A stretch of DNA of 64,000 nucleotides from an uncultured Christensenella sp. (GCA_910577055.1 CAJTKX010000003.1:124001-188000); one strand, 5' to 3'. Counted from the stretch's first letter, positions 43,111 to 52,835 are shown. Numbers and translations: made by a program. The notes: a model not told the origin generated them from the sequence alone.

Positions 43111-44926
43111 CGGCTTTACCTCCGTAAACTTCTATGACCTTATCGGAAAAGTCCTTAACGGTGCAATCGCTATCGATAACGACGCCTCGCTTTGCAAGCT
43201 CTTCGGCGATTTTTGCGGTTAAAGGAATATCCAACCCCAACGCTTTCAACTCGTCGGCACGCTTAAATATTTTACGGGGCGCATCACACGCAAAAACTTG
43301 TCCGTCGGCAATTACGCAAGCCTTGGTGCAATTATCGGCAACCTCGTCCATATCGTGAGAAACTATTATTACCGTTTTGCACCACTCGCGGTGAAGCTTA
43401 TGCAACAGCTCCATAATTTCATTTTTACCCTTAGGGTCAAGGCCGGCAGCCGGCTCGTCCAAAATCAAAATTTGCGGCTTGGTTACTATTACGCCCGCAA
43501 TTGCTACGCGGCGCTTCTGCCCGCCCGATAAATCAAAGGGCGATTTGTCCTTAACTTCGTCGTAGTTCAGTCCGACTATTTCGATACTCTGTCTGACGGC
43601 TTCCTCTGTTTCCTCTTTGGAAATTCCCTTTTTGAAGTTTTTAAGCCCGAACGCCACGTCCGCAAAAACGCTTTCCGCAAAAAGCTGATACTCGGGGTAT
43701 TGAAATACCATACCGACGCTTGCACGGAGGGCTTTAAAGTCGCATTTTTTACTGCCCAAATCGAATTGCCCCACGGATATACTTGAAATAACGGGGGCGG
43801 GCTGCCCTTTTTTAGCCTTTGGCTTTTTATATCTTTTCTGCGCTTGAGGCAGTTTAATAAGCGCGTTAAAATGCTGCACAAGCGTAGATTTTCCGCTGCC
43901 TGTGTGACCTATAATACCGAAAAACTCACCCTCGTCGATACAAAGATTGACGCCCTTTAACGCCTTAGTGGCAAAAGGCGATTTTTTGGAATATGTGAAC
44001 GTCAAGTCTTTAACGGATATATCCCAATCGCGACCGCCTTCAACGGTTTTTTCTTGACAATTTGACGATTGCCCCCCATATATACCGCGATTAACGAAGT
44101 TTTTATAGATTTCTTCCGCAAGCTCTTCGGGGCGTAAAACGTTTTTGATTTCCATTCCCGCTTGACGCAGATTTTCGGAAATAAGGCTTGTCCTGGGCAA
44201 AGACAAGTTGAAAGTTTCAAGCATTTCTCCGCTTGTAAAAATTTCTTCGGGCGTGCCTTCCAAAGCTATTTCGCCCTTGTTCATAACAATGGTGCGGTCG
44301 GCAAGCAAAGCTTCTTCCATAAAGTGGGTAATGAGAATTATAGTCATTCCCTCTTCTTTGTTTAGTTTTTTGACAACCTCGATAACTTCGCGCCTGCCCT
44401 TGGGGTCGAGCATCGCCGTCGATTCGTCCAAAATCAAAACGTCGGGTTTTATGGCAAGCACTCCCGCAACGGCTATCCTTTGCTTTTGTCCGCCCGAAAG
44501 CCTTGTAGGGGTTGCGGTGCGGTATTCCGACATTCCTACGGCGTCCAAAGCCCACTCGATACGGTTGCCGATTTCTTCCCGCGCAACGCCGATATTTTCG
44601 GGGCCGAAAGCCACGTCGTCCTCCACTATCGAGGCGACCATTTGGTTATCGGGATTTTGAAAGACTACGCCGACGTGCTTTCTGATTTCTATCGCGTTTT
44701 TGCCTTCCGCAACGTCCATACCGAGCACGGTAATTTTTCCTTCGTCCGCCTCCAAAAGACCGTTCAAAAGGCGGGCAAGCGTAGACTTGCCGCTTCCGTT
44801 GTGACCGATGACGGATAAAAACTCACTTTTTTTCAGCTTAAAGGACACGCCGTTAACCGCGTAAGTCCCGCTATCAGGATAAGAAAATTTTACGTTTTCG
44901 CACTCGATAATGTAATCTTTACACAT
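43103..44926 (-). CDS. ECF transporter energising ATPase, EcfA1-EcfA2 fusion
   Basis: 607 aa with two complete ABC ATPase domains. Domain 1 (about 5-285) has GHNGSGKST, LSGGQKQR, 'VLILDESTAMLDP'. Domain 2 (about 300-607) has GHTGSGKST, LSGGQKRR, 'ILILDEPAAGLDP'. In most Bacillota these are two genes (ecfA1, ecfA2); here they are one chain. Domain 2 carries a basic insert of about 25 residues after Walker A ('KRYKKPKAKKGQPAP'). The fusion drives the shared module for vitamin/cofactor uptake. Start ATG 44926 lies only 11 bases after a -10 box and has no ribosome site. Confidence 0.93.
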   Translation of the reverse strand: MCKDYIIECENVKFSYPDSGTYAVNGVSFKLKKSEFLSVIGHNGSGKSTLARLLNGLLEADEGKITVLGMDVAEGKNAIEIRKHVGVVFQNPDNQMVASIVEDDVAFGPENIGVAREEIGNRIEWALDAVGMSEYRTATPTRLSGGQKQRIAVAGVLAIKPDVLILDESTAMLDPKGRREVIEVVKKLNKEEGMTIILITHFMEEALLADRTIVMNKGEIALEGTPEEIFTSGEMLETFNLSLPRTSLISENLRQAGMEIKNVLRPEELAEEIYKNFVNRGIYGGQSSNCQEKTVEGGRDWDISVKDLTFTYSKKSPFATKALKGVNLCIDEGEFFGIIGHTGSGKSTLVQHFNALIKLPQAQKRYKKPKAKKGQPAPVISSISVGQFDLGSKKCDFKALRASVGMVFQYPEYQLFAESVFADVAFGLKNFKKGISKEETEEAVRQSIEIVGLNYDEVKDKSPFDLSGGQKRRVAIAGVIVTKPQILILDEPAAGLDPKGKNEIMELLHKLHREWCKTVIIVSHDMDEVADNCTKACVIADGQVFACDAPRKIFKRADELKALGLDIPLTAKIAEELAKRGVVIDSDCTVKDFSDKVIEVYGGKADA

Positions 44927-44937
44927 ACTTTCGGTAA

Positions 44938-44966
44938 ATTATACCAAAAATTATTGTTTTACACAA
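44938..44966 (-). promoter_or_regulatory. Promoter of ecfA (near-leaderless)
   Basis: TTGTGT (44966-44961), 17-bp spacer, extended -10 TGGTATAAT (TATAAT at 44943-44938). The expected start is about 5 bases before the ATG. Confidence 0.7.
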
Positions 44967-45019
44967 CAAAAAATCGATATTATTTTACTTGAATTTCCAT
45001 ATAAATTTCGGTGCGTATA

Positions 45020-45048
45020 TTGACAAGCCCGAATTAGTGTATTATAAT
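45020..45048 (+). promoter_or_regulatory. Consensus promoter of nifJ
   Basis: Perfect TTGACA (45020-45025), 17-bp spacer and TATAAT (45043-45048); about 58 bases of leader. Confidence 0.92.
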
Positions 45049-45112
45049 AGTGTAAGTGTGATTGGCACACTAAGAGCGTTAAAATTATTATTTATAAAAC
45101 GGAGGTTTTTTG

Positions 45113-48100
45113 ATGAAAAAGTTGACTATCGACGGTAATACCGCCGCAAGCCACGTTGCGTATGCCTTTTCGGAAGTAGCCGCGATTTATCCCATAACCC
45201 CCTCTTCCCCTATGGCGGAAGTTGCGGACGAATGGGCGACGGCGGGCAGAACCAACATGTGGGGTCAGAAGGTAAGAATTGCAGAAATGCAATCCGAAGG
45301 CGGCGCTGCGGGCGCAGTTCACGGTTCGCTGTGTGCGGGCGCGTTGACGACGACTTACACCGCTTCGCAAGGGCTTTTATTGATGATTCCCAATATGTAC
45401 AAGATTTCGGGCGAGCTTATGCCTATGGTTATGCACGTTTCGGCGCGCGCGCTTGCCGCTCATTCCTTGAACATTTTCGGCGACCATGCGGACGTTATGG
45501 CTTGCCGCCAAACGGGCTTTGCAATGATTTGCGACAGCTCGGTACAAGAGGTTATGGATTTGGCGCTTGTTGCGCATCTTTCGACTTTAAAATCCAAAGT
45601 TCCTTTCATTAACTTCTTCGACGGTTTCAGAACGAGCCACGAGGTTGCGAAAATCGATGTTTGGGACGATACCGACGATTACAAGGAAATCAGAGATATA
45701 TGCGAAGAAGTCGGACTCGCGGCAGACATTGCGGACTTTAAGTCCCGCTCGTTAAACCCCGAGCACCCCATTCAGAAAGGTACTGCGCAAAACGGCGACA
45801 CCTACTTCCAGAACAGAGAAACGGCAAACAGTTATTATGAAGCTACACCCGAAATCGTTCAGAAGATGATGGACGTTGTTTCGGCGCATTGCGGCAGAAA
45901 GTATCACCTTTTCGATTATGTCGGTGCAAAAGACGCCGAGCAAGTTATTGTTTGTATGGGTTCGGCTTGCGAAACCATCGAAGAGAGCATTAACAAGCTT
46001 AACAAGATGGGCAAGAAATACGGTCTTGTTAAAGTCCGCTTGTATAGACCTTTCGTTGCAAGCGCGTTTGTAAAGGCGCTGCCCAAAACGGCTAAAAAGA
46101 TTGCCGTACTCGACAGAACGAAAGAGCCCGGCTCCCTTGGCGAGCCTTTGTACCTTGACGTATGCTCCGCACTTATGGAAAAGGGCGTTGACGGCGTTAA
46201 AGTCGTAGGCGGCAGATATGGACTCGGCTCGAAAGAGTTCACCCCCTCGATGGTGCTTGCGGTTTACAAAAACCTTGAAAAGGACAAGCCAAAGAACCAC
46301 TTCACAATAGGTATTTACGAGGACGTAACAAACACCTCGTTAAACTTCTCGGAGAAATTCGACGCGGCGCCCGCCGGTTCGACAAGCTGTAAATTCTACG
46401 GACTCGGCTCGGACGGTACCGTCGGTGCAAACAAAAACTCGATTAAAATTATCGGCGACCACACCGAAAAGCACGCACAGGCATACTTCTTCTACGACAG
46501 TAAGAAATCCGGCGGCATCACCGTTTCTCACCTCCGTTTCGGCGATACCCCCATTCAGTCCGAATATTTAATTGACAGCGCGGACTTCGTGCAGTGCTCT
46601 AACCCCTCATATGTAACGCGTTACGATATGACGGGCGACATCAAAGAGGGCGGCATCTTCCTTATCAATACCAACGCTACCACGGTTGAGGCTTTGGAAG
46701 AGTTCCTTCCCGCAAAGGTTAAAAAGGATATTGCTAAAAAGCACATCAATCTTTACGTTATCGACGCAATTAAGATTGCCGGCGAGCTTGGCCTTAAAGG
46801 CAGAACGAACACCATTCTTCAATCGGCGTTCTTCCGCGTAAATCCTCAAATTATGCCCTACGAAACCGCCATCGAATATATGAAATATATGGCTAAGAAA
46901 TCGTTCGGCAGAAAGGGCGACGCTATCGTTCAAATGAACTATAACGCAATAGACGCGGCTGCGGGCGACAACCTTATTAAAATAGACGTTCCCGCATCGT
47001 GGGCGAAAGCTACGACGGGCGCGGAAATGGTAAAGGGCGCGGATAACGCATACTATCAAGAAATTATCAAGCCTATCCTCTACCTCGAAGGCGACAAGCT
47101 TAAATCTTCACAATTCAACGCAGACGGTCACGTTCCCACGGGCACGACCAAGTATGAAAAGCGCGGCGTTGCCGTTCTTGTACCCGAAATTATCATCGAT
47201 AAGTGCATACAGTGCGGCACTTGCTCGTTCGTATGCCCTCACGCTTGCCTTAGACCCGCGGTGGTTGCGTCCGACGCGCAAAAACCCGCTACTTTCACCG
47301 GCAAGGCGGCTATCGGTCTTGCGGGATACGATTATAAGATGCAAGTTTCCCCCCTTGACTGTATGGGTTGCGGCGTGTGCGCTACCGTCTGCCCCGTAAA
47401 GGACGGCGGAGCTATCAAGATGATACCCCTTGCAGAATCGCTTGAAAAAGGCGAGGCTGAGAATTGGGAGTACACCGTTGACCTTCCCGAGGTTGATACC
47501 TCCAAATTCAAGAAAGAAACCGTTAAGGGTTGCCAATTCGAAACTCCGCTCTTCGAGTTCTCGGGCGCGTGCGCGGGCTGCGGCGAAACCCCTTACGTTA
47601 AGGTTATAACTCAGCTTTTCGGCGAAGATATGGTTGTTGCAAACGCAACGGGCTGCTCGTCAATCTACGGCGGCTCTTCCCCCACTTGCCCCTACACCAC
47701 CAACAGAAAGGGTCACGGTCCCGCTTGGGCTAACTCGCTGTTTGAGGATAACGCGGAATTCGGTTACGGTATGAACCTTGCTTACTCCGCAAGAAGAAAC
47801 GCCGTTAAAGAAAAAGTTGTAAAGCTTGCCGAGCTTTGGAACGGCGAGGGCAAAACGCTTTGCGAAAACTACCTTAAAGCATTCGAGGACAGAGAACCGT
47901 CAAAGAAGGCTTCCGCGGAGCTTTTGCAAGCGCTTGAAAACTGCAACGATTGCGGCTGTGAAGCAGACGCGCTTGTTAAAGAAATTCTTGCAAATAAGGA
48001 CTGCCTTGCCAAGAAGTCAATTTGGATATTCGGCGGCGACGGTTGGGCTTACGATATAGGTTACGGCGGCTTGGACCACGTTCTTGCAAGTGGCGAGGAC

Positions 48101-48646
48101 GTTAACGTGCTTGTGCTCGATACCGAAGTTTACTCCAACACGGGCGGTCAAGCTTCCAAATCCACCAATATCGGCGCGGTTGCTAAGTTCGCTTCCGCGG
48201 GCAAGAGAATTAAGAAAAAGGATTTGGGAATGATTGCTAAATCCTACGGATATGTGTATGTTGCGCAAGTTGCAATGGGCTCTAACCCCGCTCAGCTTTT
48301 GAAAGCATTGACCGAGGCGGAAGCTTACCACGGACCTTCGCTTATAATCGCATACGCGCCTTGTATCAACCACGGCATTAATATGACGAAGAGTCAGCTT
48401 GAACAAAAGGCGGCTGTTGACTGCGGTTATTGGCAGCTTTACAGATACAACCCCGACGGCGAGGTATTCACGCTTGACAGCAAAGAACCTACGGGCGATT
48501 ATCAAGCGTTCCTTGCGGGCGAAACGAGATACGCGTCGCTTGTCAAGACCCAAGGCGCAGACGTTGCAAACGAGCTATTCCAGAGAACGGAAGAGTCTGC
48601 AAAAGCAAGGCTTGAAGGCTACAAGAAACTTGCCGGCAAAGAATAA
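45113..48646 (+). CDS. nifJ: Pyruvate:ferredoxin (flavodoxin) oxidoreductase
   Basis: 1177 aa from ATG 45113 with GGAGG upstream. Single-chain homodimer type with domains in order: pyruvate-binding ('ATYPITPSSPMAE' class), CoA-binding, gamma domain, 2x4Fe-4S ferredoxin domain (CIQCGTCSFVC, CMGCGVCATVC, about 690-760), and TPP domain with the proximal cluster Cys (CAGCGETPY) and 'GDGWAYDIGYGGLDH'. It oxidises pyruvate to acetyl-CoA and CO2, reducing ferredoxin, the central step of anaerobic energy metabolism. Strong promoter and terminator indicate high expression. Confidence 0.97.
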   Translation: MKKLTIDGNTAASHVAYAFSEVAAIYPITPSSPMAEVADEWATAGRTNMWGQKVRIAEMQSEGGAAGAVHGSLCAGALTTTYTASQGLLLMIPNMYKISGELMPMVMHVSARALAAHSLNIFGDHADVMACRQTGFAMICDSSVQEVMDLALVAHLSTLKSKVPFINFFDGFRTSHEVAKIDVWDDTDDYKEIRDICEEVGLAADIADFKSRSLNPEHPIQKGTAQNGDTYFQNRETANSYYEATPEIVQKMMDVVSAHCGRKYHLFDYVGAKDAEQVIVCMGSACETIEESINKLNKMGKKYGLVKVRLYRPFVASAFVKALPKTAKKIAVLDRTKEPGSLGEPLYLDVCSALMEKGVDGVKVVGGRYGLGSKEFTPSMVLAVYKNLEKDKPKNHFTIGIYEDVTNTSLNFSEKFDAAPAGSTSCKFYGLGSDGTVGANKNSIKIIGDHTEKHAQAYFFYDSKKSGGITVSHLRFGDTPIQSEYLIDSADFVQCSNPSYVTRYDMTGDIKEGGIFLINTNATTVEALEEFLPAKVKKDIAKKHINLYVIDAIKIAGELGLKGRTNTILQSAFFRVNPQIMPYETAIEYMKYMAKKSFGRKGDAIVQMNYNAIDAAAGDNLIKIDVPASWAKATTGAEMVKGADNAYYQEIIKPILYLEGDKLKSSQFNADGHVPTGTTKYEKRGVAVLVPEIIIDKCIQCGTCSFVCPHACLRPAVVASDAQKPATFTGKAAIGLAGYDYKMQVSPLDCMGCGVCATVCPVKDGGAIKMIPLAESLEKGEAENWEYTVDLPEVDTSKFKKETVKGCQFETPLFEFSGACAGCGETPYVKVITQLFGEDMVVANATGCSSIYGGSSPTCPYTTNRKGHGPAWANSLFEDNAEFGYGMNLAYSARRNAVKEKVVKLAELWNGEGKTLCENYLKAFEDREPSKKASAELLQALENCNDCGCEADALVKEILANKDCLAKKSIWIFGGDGWAYDIGYGGLDHVLASGEDVNVLVLDTEVYSNTGGQASKSTNIGAVAKFASAGKRIKKKDLGMIAKSYGYVYVAQVAMGSNPAQLLKALTEAEAYHGPSLIIAYAPCINHGINMTKSQLEQKAAVDCGYWQLYRYNPDGEVFTLDSKEPTGDYQAFLAGETRYASLVKTQGADVANELFQRTEESAKARLEGYKKLAGKE

Positions 48647-48743
48647 GCGTTCCGCTTAACCAAGTATCTTAATTGCTATACCGCTAACCACGGTAAGCTC
48701 CAATCAAACTAAGCGTTCCGCTTAACCAAGTTTCTTATCTGCG
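48645..48743 (+). repeat. Hairpin repeats, copies B and C
   Basis: Copy B is 48645-48677 and copy C 48711-48743. Both begin AAGCGTTCCGCTTAACCAAG; B continues TATCTTAATTGCT. The first 10 or so bases form a tight AAGCG-TTC-CGCTT hairpin. Copy B overlaps the nifJ stop. A third copy sits at 26896. Confidence 0.6.
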
Positions 48744-48812
48744 TTTACTGTTTACAATCTGAACTTATAAAAAATATAATTTAAAAGCGTTTGCCGCGTT
48801 AAGGCGTAAAAA

Positions 48813-48845
48813 ATCCCCCGCGAAATTCCGCGGGGGATATATTTT
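48813..48845 (+). terminator. Terminator of nifJ
   Basis: Perfect 10-bp stem ATCCCCCGCG (48813-48822) with 48829-48838, then ATATTTT. The rest of the 290-base gap 48647-48936 holds only the two repeats. Confidence 0.8.
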
Positions 48846-48936
48846 AACCAAAAATTAATTATCTGTAAGGAAAGAAGAAATATAGCATGAAATTAATTAA
48901 AGAAACTGCGTAGTTATTTATGTGCGTGCCGATTCG

Positions 48937-49908
48937 CTATTTTAAAAATTCCGCAATTACTTTCATTACCTCTTCGTCCTCTTCGGTAGCCGCTTTATAA
49001 TCAAAGCTCGAAAAATATTCTGTTTTTTCGTCTGCCGCCATTTTTGAGGCGGTTGCAAGCTTGCTTTGAAGCTCGGCAAGCTTCTTTTCGGCTTCAACCG
49101 TGTTGTACGGGTTGTGCGCCTTGCCTTGCGCAAGGAATTTCTTTACGTTGTCGCCGTAAGTTTTATAAAATACGGACTTTGACGGAGTTACTATATTATC
49201 CTTATCGCCGTGCACAAGCAAAGTTTCCGTACCGTTTTTGCGCGCGTACTTTATCGCGCTTGCGTTACCGTTCGCGCCGAATAGCAACAAGTTTATAAGC
49301 CACCAAAATGGGCACAAAACAGCCGCGACGGGCTTTGAAACAAATTGCGCGGCTCCCTCGTAAATTGTTTTTACGGGCGAGCACGGCGCGCTTATCGCAA
49401 CAACCTTTTCTACCTTTCTTTTTGCAGATGCGCAAAGCGCGGAATATCCGCCCCAACTGTGCCCGACTATGTAAACTTTTTTATCGGGAAAATGTGCCCG
49501 AGCATAGTCTATTGCGGCAATCGCAGTTTTTACACCCTCGTACATTCCCCTAATATTTTTACCGCCCGAAAGGTTGCAACCCTTGCTGTCAAGCGCGAGT
49601 ACTGTATAGCCGTGTGCACAAAAATAATTTATTTCTGTCGTATACGCGATATGCCCGGGTCCCATTCCGTGGACGAAAACGACTACGGCGTCATTTTGAG
49701 GCGCGTCCTTTCTGTAAATTATGCCGCGCAGTTTGCCAATTTCAATATTTTCAGTCGAAAGATTGAAGTCCTCGGCAGTGAAATACTTCAAAAGCGGGTT
49801 TCTGTCGCTTCGTTTCCAAAACGCGAACCTATAAGCCGCGTATGCAAGAATAAACAGAATTAGAATTAAACATAAAATAACCGTTAAAGCTATTGACCAA
49901 GGTTGCAT
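48937..49908 (-). CDS. Membrane-anchored alpha/beta hydrolase
   Basis: 323 aa from ATG 49908 (a TTG at 49920 is possible; neither has a clear ribosome site). One N-terminal membrane segment (about 5-27), then an alpha/beta-hydrolase domain: oxyanion region 'FVHGMGPGH', nucleophile elbow GHSWGG near 150, acid and His expected in 'LVHGDKDNIV' and 'GKAHNPY'. Likely a serine esterase or peptidase of unknown substrate. It follows the pgi terminator. Confidence 0.85.
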   Translation of the reverse strand: MQPWSIALTVILCLILILFILAYAAYRFAFWKRSDRNPLLKYFTAEDFNLSTENIEIGKLRGIIYRKDAPQNDAVVVFVHGMGPGHIAYTTEINYFCAHGYTVLALDSKGCNLSGGKNIRGMYEGVKTAIAAIDYARAHFPDKKVYIVGHSWGGYSALCASAKRKVEKVVAISAPCSPVKTIYEGAAQFVSKPVAAVLCPFWWLINLLLFGANGNASAIKYARKNGTETLLVHGDKDNIVTPSKSVFYKTYGDNVKKFLAQGKAHNPYNTVEAEKKLAELQSKLATASKMAADEKTEYFSSFDYKAATEEDEEVMKVIAEFLK

Positions 49909-49910
49909 AA

Positions 49911-49951
49911 TAAAAATCAAAGGGCGGACGTTTACCGAAAACGACCGCCCT
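49911..49951 (-). terminator. Terminator of pgi
   Basis: 12-bp stem with one mismatch (49940-49951 with 49921-49932), followed on the minus strand by TTTGATTTTT. Confidence 0.8.
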
Positions 49952-49965
49952 ATCCTTATATTTTT

Positions 49966-51402
49966 TTAAACTATATATTTATTGTCAAGCGCGGGGGCGT
50001 CGTCCATTTCCTTCTTCTGTCCCTCGTAGCCTTTCTTGCCGAGGAGCGCAAAAGTCGCCTTTTTGCCGTTTTCGACCCCGGGTTGGTTAAAGGTGTTGAT
50101 ATTGAGAAGCGCGCCCGTATAAGCCGTTTGCAATTCCAAAAGGAACATAAGCTGACCGAGAGTAAACGCGTTGACTTCGGGAAGATTGATTGTATAGTTC
50201 ATTCTGCCCGCCTTCATAAGCGCGTACGCCGTCGCTTTGTTTTCGGCTTGAATAAGCTCTTGCATGGTGTGTCCGCCGAGGAAACCGACGTCGGGAATAT
50301 CTTCGCAACCGTGCGCAATAGGCATTTGACAGCCGTAATTGGTTACCGAAATAAATGTGATAACCTTGTCGTAAGGTCCTTCGATATAGAGTTGAACTTG
50401 CGAGTGTTGGTCGGTAACGCCGAGAGATTTAACGGGGGTCGTGCCCGCGTTAACGGTTTTACCCGAGTAGTCAATCGCCTTGCCGAGCGACTCAGCCCAA
50501 AGCTGACAATACCAATCCGCCATAAGTTTGAGGTTGTCCGAATAAGGCATTAAAACGTTGATGTTTTTGCCTTGTTTCATCGTTATATACTGCAAAGCAG
50601 CGCAAGCAAGCGCGGGATTCTTGGAAACCGAGGGTTTAGAGCAAAGCCCGTCCATATACGCCGCGCCCGCAAGCATACCTTTAATATCGATACCAAGCAC
50701 CGCTGCGGGTAATAAACCTACCGGGCATAATTCTGAAAATCTTCCGCCTACGCCGTCGGGAAGGACGTATTTTTTGAATTTTCCGCCGTATTTTTGGTCG
50801 ATTTTTATAAGATTACCGCGGCTTTCGTCCGTGGTGAAAATCATATGGTCGGGAAGGTTAAGTCCTTTCTTTTCCAAAATGTCCGCAATAATCAAGAACT
50901 GCGTCATCGTTTCGGAAGTAGCGCCCGACTTTGAAATTACGTTAAAGCAAGTTTCTTCGGGAACTATTACATCGAGAAGGGCTTGCATTCTTACGGGGTC
51001 GACGTTGTCCTCAACGTAGAACTTGGGACCGCCGCGTTTTTTAAGAGGAAGCTCGTTATAATGAAGATGCTTTAACGCGTTGAAAGCCATAATGGGTCCG
51101 AGCGCGCTGCCGCCTATACCTAAAACTACGAAGTATTTAAACTTCTTTCTTACTTGCTTAGCGGTTGCAAGAATATCCGCAACTATTGTGTCTTGGTTGT
51201 ACGGAAGCTCCGTCCAACCCATAAACAGCTCGTCCTTGCCGCGGTTAGCCATAACGTAGTCGAAAGCCTTTTCAGCCTTGTCCTTTATACCTTTGATTTC
51301 GGTATCGGTTACGCCCTTATCGCCGAGCGACTTAGCCATCATATAGTTATAGTCCACGGTTACGCGCATACTGTTGCGCCATTCTTTGGTTTTATATGCC
51401 AT
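49966..51402 (-). CDS. pgi: Glucose-6-phosphate isomerase
   Basis: 478 aa. SIS folds with 'VVLGIGGSALGPIM', 'ISKSGATSETM' (phosphate-binding Ser/Thr), 'PDGVGGRFSELCPVGLLP' and catalytic Glu within 'GCEDIPDVGFLGGHTMQELI' region. It interconverts glucose-6-P and fructose-6-P. GGAGG-type site before ATG. Monocistronic. Length is between the short clostridial (about 450) and long enterobacterial (about 550) forms. Confidence 0.95.
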   Translation of the reverse strand: MAYKTKEWRNSMRVTVDYNYMMAKSLGDKGVTDTEIKGIKDKAEKAFDYVMANRGKDELFMGWTELPYNQDTIVADILATAKQVRKKFKYFVVLGIGGSALGPIMAFNALKHLHYNELPLKKRGGPKFYVEDNVDPVRMQALLDVIVPEETCFNVISKSGATSETMTQFLIIADILEKKGLNLPDHMIFTTDESRGNLIKIDQKYGGKFKKYVLPDGVGGRFSELCPVGLLPAAVLGIDIKGMLAGAAYMDGLCSKPSVSKNPALACAALQYITMKQGKNINVLMPYSDNLKLMADWYCQLWAESLGKAIDYSGKTVNAGTTPVKSLGVTDQHSQVQLYIEGPYDKVITFISVTNYGCQMPIAHGCEDIPDVGFLGGHTMQELIQAENKATAYALMKAGRMNYTINLPEVNAFTLGQLMFLLELQTAYTGALLNINTFNQPGVENGKKATFALLGKKGYEGQKKEMDDAPALDNKYIV

Positions 51403-51518
51403 CGGTTTCCTCCAATTTCAATTTTATTCCACGATAAAAATTATAACTCAATTCGTCAATATAGTCAATAGTCATTCGGAATTTTTTGGCGGAATTTTAA
51501 TTATCGTGCCAAACGGGC

Positions 51519-51548
51519 TTGCCAAAACTTTTGTTTGTGTGGTACAAT
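51519..51548 (+). promoter_or_regulatory. Extended -10 promoter abutting the helicase start
   Basis: TTGCCA (51519-51524), 18-bp spacer, TGG-TACAAT (TACAAT 51543-51548). Six bases (AATTTT) then separate it from the ATG at 51555, so transcription should begin at or next to the start codon. Confidence 0.65.
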
Positions 51549-51554
51549 AATTTT

Positions 51555-52769
51555 ATGCTTGAAGAATTAACAGCCGACCAGATTGCGGCGTGCAAATTAA
51601 TAGAAGATTGGTTTTTGCACTCTACAAAGCAGTGTTTTGTGCTTGCGGGGTATGCGGGGACGGGCAAAACCACGCTTTTAAAATTCGCCGTTACCGAAGT
51701 TTTGGGGCTAATGCCCGAAAAAACGGCGGCGTTCATAACCCCGACGGGCAAGGCGGCGACCGTTCTTGTTAAGAACGGAATACCCGCGACAACCGTGCAC
51801 AGACTTATTTACCGCTCTATTTTGGAAGAGAAAGAAGTTGAAATTAACGGCAAAAAGCTTACCGTCGAAAAGCTGAAATTTCAACGTCGGGAAAGCATAG
51901 ATAAAGGCATAAAACTGATTGTTTTAGACGAGGCGTCGATGGTTTCGGACGAGCTTTTGTACGATTTGGTTGAGTTCGGCGTGAAAATTCTTATCTGCGG
52001 CGACAATGCACAGCTTCCGCCCGTTGAGGGCTTAAACGGTTTTTTGACCGAGCCGGACTTCACTTTAAGGACAATAGTGCGGCACGAGCGCGACAACCCG
52101 ATTATTATGCTTTCACAAGCCGCGCGCGAAGGTTTACCTCTTGCTTTGGGAAAATTCGGCGAAAACGCGTTGGTTATCGATAGGTGGAAATTTAAGGGCG
52201 AAAGGCGGCGGAATTATCTTTTGAAAGCCGACCAAATTATTTGTGGAACGAACAGCACACGCGCGCAAATTAACGATGAAGTGCGTAGGCTTATCGGGTT
52301 CGAAGATATGCCTAAAAGCGGCGAAAAGCTTATATGTATACAGAATAATTGGGAGAAGTTTATCGACGAAGACAAGAAGTTCAATCTGATAAACGGGATT
52401 ATCGGCACCGTAGTAGACCCGTTTTACGACTTGAAAAACCACGTTGGTTTTATGCAGTTTTTACCCGACTTTACGAATGAGCTCTGCCCCGAGGTGGTTA
52501 GGTTCGATATAGGAAATTTCGAGGACGGGAATTTCAGATATAAGCGCGGCGACTATATGCCTAAATTTAACGCCAATGGCGAGATTATCGGCGCAGAAAC
52601 ACTTAACAGATTCGAATATGGTTACTGTATATCTTGCCACAAGGCGCAAGGAAGCGAGTTTGACGGCGTTGTGGTGTTTGACGAAAGCTTTTGCTTTAAA
52701 GAGGACAAAAACCGTTGGCTGTACACCGCGATAACGAGGGCGAAAAAACGGTTGGTTATCGTCAGATAA
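51555..52769 (+). CDS. RecD/Dda-like ATP-dependent DNA helicase (SF1B)
   Basis: 404 aa from ATG 51555; no ribosome site precedes it. Motif I GYAGTGKTT, motif Ia 'FITPTGKAATVL', motif II 'LIVLDEASMV' (DEAS), motif III 'ILICGDNAQLPP', and the C-terminal UvrD_C_2 block 'YGYCISCHKAQGSEFDGVVV' plus 'LYTAITRAKKRLVIV'. The compact size resembles phage Dda and stand-alone RecD2-like helicases, moving 5'-3'. Probably DNA repair or replication-fork processing. Orphan gene with its own promoter. Confidence 0.9.
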   Translation: MLEELTADQIAACKLIEDWFLHSTKQCFVLAGYAGTGKTTLLKFAVTEVLGLMPEKTAAFITPTGKAATVLVKNGIPATTVHRLIYRSILEEKEVEINGKKLTVEKLKFQRRESIDKGIKLIVLDEASMVSDELLYDLVEFGVKILICGDNAQLPPVEGLNGFLTEPDFTLRTIVRHERDNPIIMLSQAAREGLPLALGKFGENALVIDRWKFKGERRRNYLLKADQIICGTNSTRAQINDEVRRLIGFEDMPKSGEKLICIQNNWEKFIDEDKKFNLINGIIGTVVDPFYDLKNHVGFMQFLPDFTNELCPEVVRFDIGNFEDGNFRYKRGDYMPKFNANGEIIGAETLNRFEYGYCISCHKAQGSEFDGVVVFDESFCFKEDKNRWLYTAITRAKKRLVIVR

Positions 52770-52835
52770 TTAAAGTCGCCGCCGTATTAATACGGCGGCG
52801 ACTTTTACGTTATTTAAGGCATATATTGGGGGCAA

